Part shown: positions 59,076 to 64,000 of the stretch, in pieces
Layout of the letters: the number at the start of each line of letters is the position of its first letter
How positions within the stretch are numbered: the stretch's first letter is position 1
Assembly: GCA_024036415.1 (NCBI GenBank)
Contig: JAMWET010001661.1
Span: 2,258,501 to 2,322,500, forward strand
Direction: 5' to 3'
From: Prochilodus magdalenae
Taxonomy: Eukaryota; Chordata; Actinopteri; Characiformes; Prochilodontidae
Length of the DNA stretch: 64,000 nt
Notes under the pieces: model-generated
What the model saw: the letters and a program-made list of their open reading frames with translations, nothing else
Told to the model about the DNA's origin: nothing
Database searches by the model: none
Program-made: the position numbers and the translations under genes

Positions 59076-60415
59076 ATATTATTTATTGCCAATGATGCAA
59101 AGTGCACAGCAGGTACATTCACACCACCAAAGCACAGCCTCTCTTCAGCCTCTCACGTTAAGCAATAACTTTAATGGAGCGTTTTTCTTTTTATATTATC
59201 CTATGGGAAATGACAGTTTAGGAACTTAATGCAGCACTTGAGGGATTATTTAATGGAATGTCTGCGCTGAGGGAAAAGTACGGATGTGTGATGATTTCAC
59301 TTTAGGAAACCCTTAGTTAATACCCTCAGGGTCTTTCTGTGTTACACACCTAACCTTAGGAAAGTCTGATGGGGAAATTCAGCTTAAGGTGTTTTATGCA
59401 ACCATGCACTGATGTGGCGTATGTAAGAGTGTGCAAGCACCCAATACAGAAAACCAAATTTAAAATCTTTCCTGGCGCTGCGTCTTCCTAGCTAACACCA
59501 GAATGATAAACATGTTGAAACTGGCTGTAGGCCATAATTGCAGTAGGCCGTATTCTCAGGCTGTTAGAGAGACGTGCAGACTGGACTGTACAATATATAC
59601 TGAAGCACACATCATGGAAATACAGCCACACATGCAAACAACGACCCTCCTGCAGCTCCTATGTAATACACACACTGAAATCTTGACCAAACATGTGATT
59701 AACGGATGTCATGATGATGTAAAACCTGCAGAAGAGCTTTAATGATAATGAAATGCTGGAGGAGAAAATGGTGTAGTGGAGCTCCAAGGGCTGCGTGTGT
59801 ACTGCAGAGGTTTATTATAATCTCAGCTAAAATACAACCAAACGCTCAACACAGATAGAAACCAACACCATAATCTCTCTCCGCAGTGCTCTCCTTCTCT
59901 CTCGCTCTGTGGAGATACGGCAGTGATTTATAAACATTACACCGCATGGCCACAGTGTTTTCATTTAAACAGTAAAGAGAACATGAAGTGTGACATTTTC
60001 CTGCTGTGAGTGAGTGCATATTGTATGAACGGCCCTGTGCCTTTACAGCATTTGTTTATGTTCCAGTTCGCCTCACGTGTCTCCTCAGAGGGTATGTATT
60101 GGGGGAGGGAGGGAGAAAATGTCTCCATGATGATATGAACATTTTATCATGGTGGGAACATAAAAGAGGGAAGAATGAATTGGTGGGGAGGGGTGGTGGG
60201 ATGATTTCTATTTATATCTATAAATTTCTATTTATAAATTGAGATTACTTTTTATTTATTTCAGGCCAGAAGCACCAGAATATGAATTATGTAGAGTAGC
60301 TTCGGTTGTGATGTCATAGAACGTGAGTGTTTGGTTCTATATCTAATTGGGTTTACTCATCCCCAGGTGGTTCAGAAGCTGTGCATTAATGTTTCAGTTT
60401 AAATATCCTTACCTA
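59076..60415. other. Non-coding DNA; G-rich patch near 60095-60200
   Basis: No gene recognised. 60095-60115 (gggggagggaggga) and 60180-60200 (ggtggggaggggtggtggga) are G-rich with three or four short G-runs each. Confidence 0.45.
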
Positions 60416-60560
60416 AAGGTGCCAGATGCAGTTTTACAGGTGCAATTTCACATTTTTGGTCCTACAATGAAACAAGCTCTTTTCCTTTTTTGGTGAGTTC
60501 ATGAATAATTTAATGAGCTCTGCTCTGATTGGCTGGTTTATAGTGAAACACAGCAATGAT
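60416..60560 (+). repeat. Probable R2-type dispersed repeat fragment
   Basis: Contains gctctgctctgattggctg (60517-60535), nearly identical to 45204-45222, within similar context. No VNTR units are present. Confidence 0.45.
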
Positions 60561-60769
60561 TACACAGTAGCCGTCAGATTGACACAAACAGGAAAATAAA
60601 ATGAACGTCTGTGTAAACTAGAAAGGTTTGTGCAGCTTAAATGGTTCCCACTTCCTGCTAGGCTGTGGTTCCTATAGAATAAATTAGGGATGCATGAGTA
60701 GAGGATAATAAATAAAATGAATGGGACTCAATGGGAGAGATGAAGGATGGAGAAAAAAGACAAACAGAC

Positions 60770-61632
60770 TAGTGGAGGTCAGACCAACTTTGAATTGGAG
60801 CTCAGGGGTCCGCCCTGAGATATTTGCAAAACAGTGTCAGTTCCTCTTGAAACAGCTCAAGAAATTCAACCTGCCACAGACCCTGATGATCCAGTTCTAC
60901 ACAGCGATCATCGAGTTCATTCTCACAGCCTCCATAATTATCTGGTTTGGTTCCTCCACCTCACAAGAAAGAACCAAACTCCAGCGCATCATCAGGACAG
61001 CAGAGAGGACCATTGGATGTAACCTGCCATCACTTCAGCAGATCTACACCAGCAGGGTGAGGAAGGGTGCTGGAAAAATTACCTCTGACCCCTCACATCC
61101 TGGACACCTCCTCTTCCAGACACTCCCCTCTGGTAGAAGACTGCGGTCCATCAAAACCAGCACAACACGTCATGCTAACAGCTTTTTCCCCAGAGCTGTA
61201 GCACTCCTCAACCACAGTGGACACCTCCCACTGTAAACCTCAAAACATACAACTGAACTGTACCAAACCGGACTGAACAGCTATCTGCACTCTGCCTATT
61301 TGCACTATGTCTATTTGCACACCTGTACAGATGTTCTCTTTCTGTAAATTTTCAGGTCATCTGTAACTTTCTATATATAATATTTTTCAACTAAATCTGT
61401 TTCACATCTCTCAGCTTCTTCAGCTTTTTATTACCTTTAGTACTTTTTACTGTTTTACCCTACCCTATTTATTGTTTAGAGTAATTTTCCTTTAGTTTAA
61501 TACTGTAAATAATCTGTGTTCTGTGTTTTTGTTACTTGTTTTGTTTCTTGTCATACGTCTTGCTCTCACCAAGACAAATTCCTTGTATGTGTAACATACT
61601 TGGTGAAATAAAGAGATTCTGATTCTGATTCT
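60770..61632 (+). mobile_element. 5'-truncated L2-like LINE with 3' tail
   Basis: The last part of ORF2 plus the 3' UTR of an L2/CR1-type LINE. The element ends in aaataaagagattctgattc + 'tgattctga', a (TGATTC)n tail known from fish L2-like elements. The 5' part is missing, as expected for incomplete reverse transcription. Relative to the relic at 39530-40745 this copy is much better preserved and so is probably younger. Confidence 0.85.
60783..61236 (+). pseudogene. L2-like LINE ORF2 C-terminal fragment
   Basis: An uninterrupted plus-strand frame with 'KQLKKFNLPQTLMIQFYTAI', 'IEFILTASIIIWFG', 'KLQRIIRTAERTIGCNLPSL', 'QQIYTSRVRKGAGKI', 'PSHPGHLLFQTLPSGRRLRS' and 'ANSFFPRAVALLNHSG', then a stop. 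This is the C-terminus downstream of the reverse transcriptase core; the catalytic FADD box is not present. The frame before about 60783 is not LINE-like. It lacks any means to be translated as a functional enzyme, although the fragment itself has no stop or frameshift. Confidence 0.85.
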
Positions 61633-62873
61633 GAGTTGGTCAAGCAGAAGTACACCAAGTGGGCATGTGCCTTTCTACCCCATTCATTATCAATGGGGAG
61701 AAATCAGTGTCAAATGCTAAACAAAGCTGGTCAGTATTGTTCAGAGTTTAAGAAACAGTTCAGAAATGTGTAGAGCAACTGTACAACTTTCAGTTGAAGT
61801 TTTTTTTTAAGTCTGATAAAGATGTGGGAGCTAAAATCAGCTGTCTATTCACCAGCTTGTTTTGTGAATTTTCCATTCCACCATATATTACATTCTGGCA
61901 CCTGTGAAACAGTAATATTCAATTAAGAAGCAGACAAAATCTTCTTTAAAGATCATTATCAACAATATCTGCTGACTGCTTCTTGGGAAGGTTATAAAAA
62001 GTGCCATTATCCCGCTGGATGTGGTGGCCTGGAAATGTAGATTAGGAGGTGTAAATATTAATGAGTTTAGGGTTTTTACCATCCTCATTTGTGAATGCAG
62101 GATTTGTATTTGAAGCAGAAACAACAGGTCTGGTGTTCAGTGAAGAGTGTGGTCAAAACAACACATGACTCACAATATCACAAGCGAGTTATTCACTTCT
62201 AACAATGTTTATTCTGTACGAGTGCGTAAGGTTGTTACATATAGGTCACATATAGACTGAAGTGTTCCCATGGTAACAGTCACCACGGTGATGCCTGCCG
62301 GACTTCACCTCTGGACGGTGGGGAATTGTCTTCACCTGTGTGTCCCGAGTCTCCAGAAAGGTCAGTGGTCACTTTAGAAATTTATGTCTCTCTCTTTCTG
62401 ACCGACAGATAAAGAGAAAGAGAGAGGAGCATCCGAAATTCAGCCTCTCTCATCATCAAGGATCTTGTGCAGTACAGGGTTTTTGTTTTTCTATATCCTC
62501 CCTAACTTACTTTGCACAATCACTTGCTTAAATGTAACGGTAAGGCAAGGAAGAGAGAGAGGGAAATAAATAGGGCTGGAATTCTGAAAAAAATTAACTC
62601 AGAGAGAAACCTGGAGAGATCCAAGACCCTAATTACCCCCCACAGTTGGAGCTACAGGTGGGATAATTGGGAATAATTTCAAGTCAACATGTTTCTGATC
62701 TTTATCCTTTCATATTGCCAGAGGAAAGCAGGCTCACTGGGCTGGATGGGGGCTTTATTGTAATAATTATTTTTATTGTTTAATTAACTTAGCGTAATTA
62801 TGGTTGTTTATTTCCTAATGTGTTTTTTTCTATCATACACAAGCATATAGGGGAGTTTTACAGAGGTTCATTA
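61633..62873. other. Non-coding DNA, nothing recognised
   Basis: No gene or clear repeat, apart from short purine-rich patches near 62400-62580. Confidence 0.45.
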
Positions 62874-63115
62874 TGGACTAATATCTCATACTGTAGCGTA
62901 TAGTAGCGTTTCTTGAGGGCAGTCTTTATTGGGGTTATTTATGGCCTAATATCTCCTATTGTAGTGTATAGAAGTATTTACTAAGGTCATTCATCAAACA
63001 ATATCTCCCTTTTAGTGATTAGGAGCATGAACTGATATCCCCTACTGTAGTGTATAGGAGAATTTAGTAAAGCAGTTAATAGACTAATATCTCTACTTTT
63101 ACTATGATGTATGAA
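62874..63115 (+). repeat. Tandem repeat family R3, locus 2
   Basis: About five diverged units around 'ctaatatctcctattgtagt' + 'gtata', starting near 62874, 62942, 62995, 63030 and 63083. Spacing is irregular (35-68 bp). It is inverted relative to 58895-59075. Confidence 0.8.
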
Positions 63116-63459
63116 ACTACAATGGCGAAACGTTTGAACTTAGTGGAACCACACAGTTGGTGTTCTGTTTTCAGCAGGTACAGAGAGTGACCTTCCGTAT
63201 CAGCTAAAGCTCTTTCTTTCCTTTCGATCCACTGACATCCTATAAGCACCCATCTGCTGACCTCAATTTGCGTCCGAATGTTGAAGTAGGACAGTTTAAA
63301 TGTAGCTCAGGTTTCCTCCTCTTGACTCAGTGGAGCGGGTCAAATCTCCCTCCGTCCTGCTGGGTGCTGCCCTACACGGTCGGAGCTTTTAAAGCGAACG
63401 TTCAGCAAAAATGATTTATCAAGTTTCCGCACTGCACCCAAATGCAGCTGATCAGCAAA
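63116..63459. other. Non-coding DNA, nothing recognised
   Basis: Slightly GC-richer; the antisense frame 63340-63564 lacks a domain. Confidence 0.4.
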
Positions 63460-63780
63460 GACTTGCTGGGTGTCCACACTTTGCTTCCAGATCATCATCC
63501 CTTGAGTTCTAACCACACACACCTGTCTGTAATTGGTCTGCTTACATATATACCTTATATACATACATACTGTAGATACATATATATGTTTTTTTGTTTT
63601 TTTCTCTCTGTTTTTTCCCTTTTGTATTTATTGCTGGTTGGTCTGATTGTTTGGTTTTGACTCTGGTTTCTATTGGTTTTTGGCTCTGTCTTTGCCCTCC
63701 AGTTATATCCGCCCTAATCCTGTTAAGATTCACTGCCTATACAATAAACCCAGCTTTGCTTTTAGCTTAATATGTCAACT
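63460..63780 (+). mobile_element. Possible LTR-like block
   Basis: Layout similar to 41387-41962: TATA-like 'catatataccttatatac' near 63545, a pyrimidine-rich middle, and AATAAA near 63743. No clean TG...CA boundaries with matching flanks were found, so this is only a resemblance. Confidence 0.25.
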
Positions 63781-63810
63781 TAAATTTGTTAATCATTACA
63801 GTATGAAGTA

Positions 63811-64000
63811 CAGGGGTTGGACAATGAAACTGAAACACCTGGTTTTAGACCACAATCATTTATTAGTATGGTGTAGGGCCTCCTTTTGCGGCCAAAACAG
63901 CGTCATTTGGGCAGCCGTGGTTTTATGTTTTTTGGATACAATCCGGGTTAGCACCCGAACATCCCTTTCAGACAGCTTCCTCTTGCATCCACAGTTAATC
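63811..64000 (-). mobile_element. Internally deleted Tc1-like transposon, copy 3 (cut by window edge)
   Basis: The left terminal repeat at 63811 (caggggttggacaatgaaac, 'tgaaacacctg') follows TA at 63809-63810. The body has the C-terminal 'gggcctccttttgcggccaa' (minus strand '...AAKGGPTPY'). At about 63904 it jumps to 'atttgggcagccgtggtttt', part of the N-terminal DNA-binding region. The deletion differs from both other copies. The element continues past position 64000. Confidence 0.9.

Noticed and set aside
60095..60200. G-quadruplex-like G runs
   Set aside because: The runs are few and unevenly spaced, below what I would call a convincing quadruplex.
58895..63115. R3 arrays as terminal inverted repeats of a large ~4-kb transposon
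   Set aside because: The arrays are diverged, have irregular spacing, no target duplication at the outer edges and no transposase between them, only an L2-like LINE end.

Overview
The window looks like a gene-poor, repeat-rich stretch of a teleost fish nuclear genome. The evidence is the repeat content: several Tc1-type transposon families of the kinds common in fish, L2-like LINE 3' ends with a (TGATTC)n tail, hAT-like miniature elements, solo LTRs, widely dispersed fish repeats and abundant microsatellites. Several of these repeats are ones I associate with ostariophysan fish (characins, catfish, electric fish), but the species cannot be fixed from the sequence. I found no convincing host protein-coding exon, tRNA, rRNA or CRISPR array. 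The only coding sequence I recognise is broken transposase and reverse transcriptase.

Layout. 0-10 kb: a ~450 bp (TC)n tract, a candidate LTR (2.0-2.8 kb), a hAT-like miniature element next to a 22-bp tandem array (4.1-4.4 kb), a Tc1-type end (5.5 kb), the first of three internally deleted copies of one Tc1-like family (6.1-6.6 kb) followed by (TA)n, and a 32-bp minisatellite (8.8-9.6 kb). 10-22 kb: mostly unique DNA, two copies of a dispersed repeat (14.0 and 20.7 kb, the second split by a 278-bp solo LTR), a complete but frameshifted Tc1 transposon with ~200-bp IR/DR ends (17.2-18.8 kb) and an RTE-like fragment. 22-36 kb: mainly unique sequence with possible regulatory blocks at 25.1 and 30.7 kb, a 29-bp VNTR-bearing repeat family (27.1 and 29.8-30.3 kb), a (CTAT)n microsatellite, two tiny RT-motif relics and an old Tc1 relic (35 kb). 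36-50 kb: the same VNTR family inverted (37.9-38.2 kb), an L2-like LINE relic (39.5-40.7 kb), an LTR candidate (41.4 kb), a hAT-like miniature element (42.2 kb), the second deleted Tc1-like copy abutting a Tc1 relic that is itself split by a 305-bp solo LTR (46.1-47.5 kb), and another Tc1 relic (49.8-50.3 kb). 50-64 kb: a (TTA)n tract fused to a tRNA-like fish repeat (51.7-52.2 kb), a GACTC-rich minisatellite (53.3-54.1 kb), an L2-like LINE 3' end (60.8-61.6 kb), a short tandem family in opposite orientations at 58.9 and 62.9 kb, and the third deleted Tc1-like copy running off the right edge.

There is no gene network to describe. The value of the window is as a layered record of transposon insertion, internal deletion and tandem-repeat growth. 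I did not find a new functional system. The most unusual structures are the VNTR-bearing repeat family seen in both orientations, the three differently deleted copies of one transposon family, and the solo LTRs with matching target duplications inside older repeats. All family names rest on recognition by eye.
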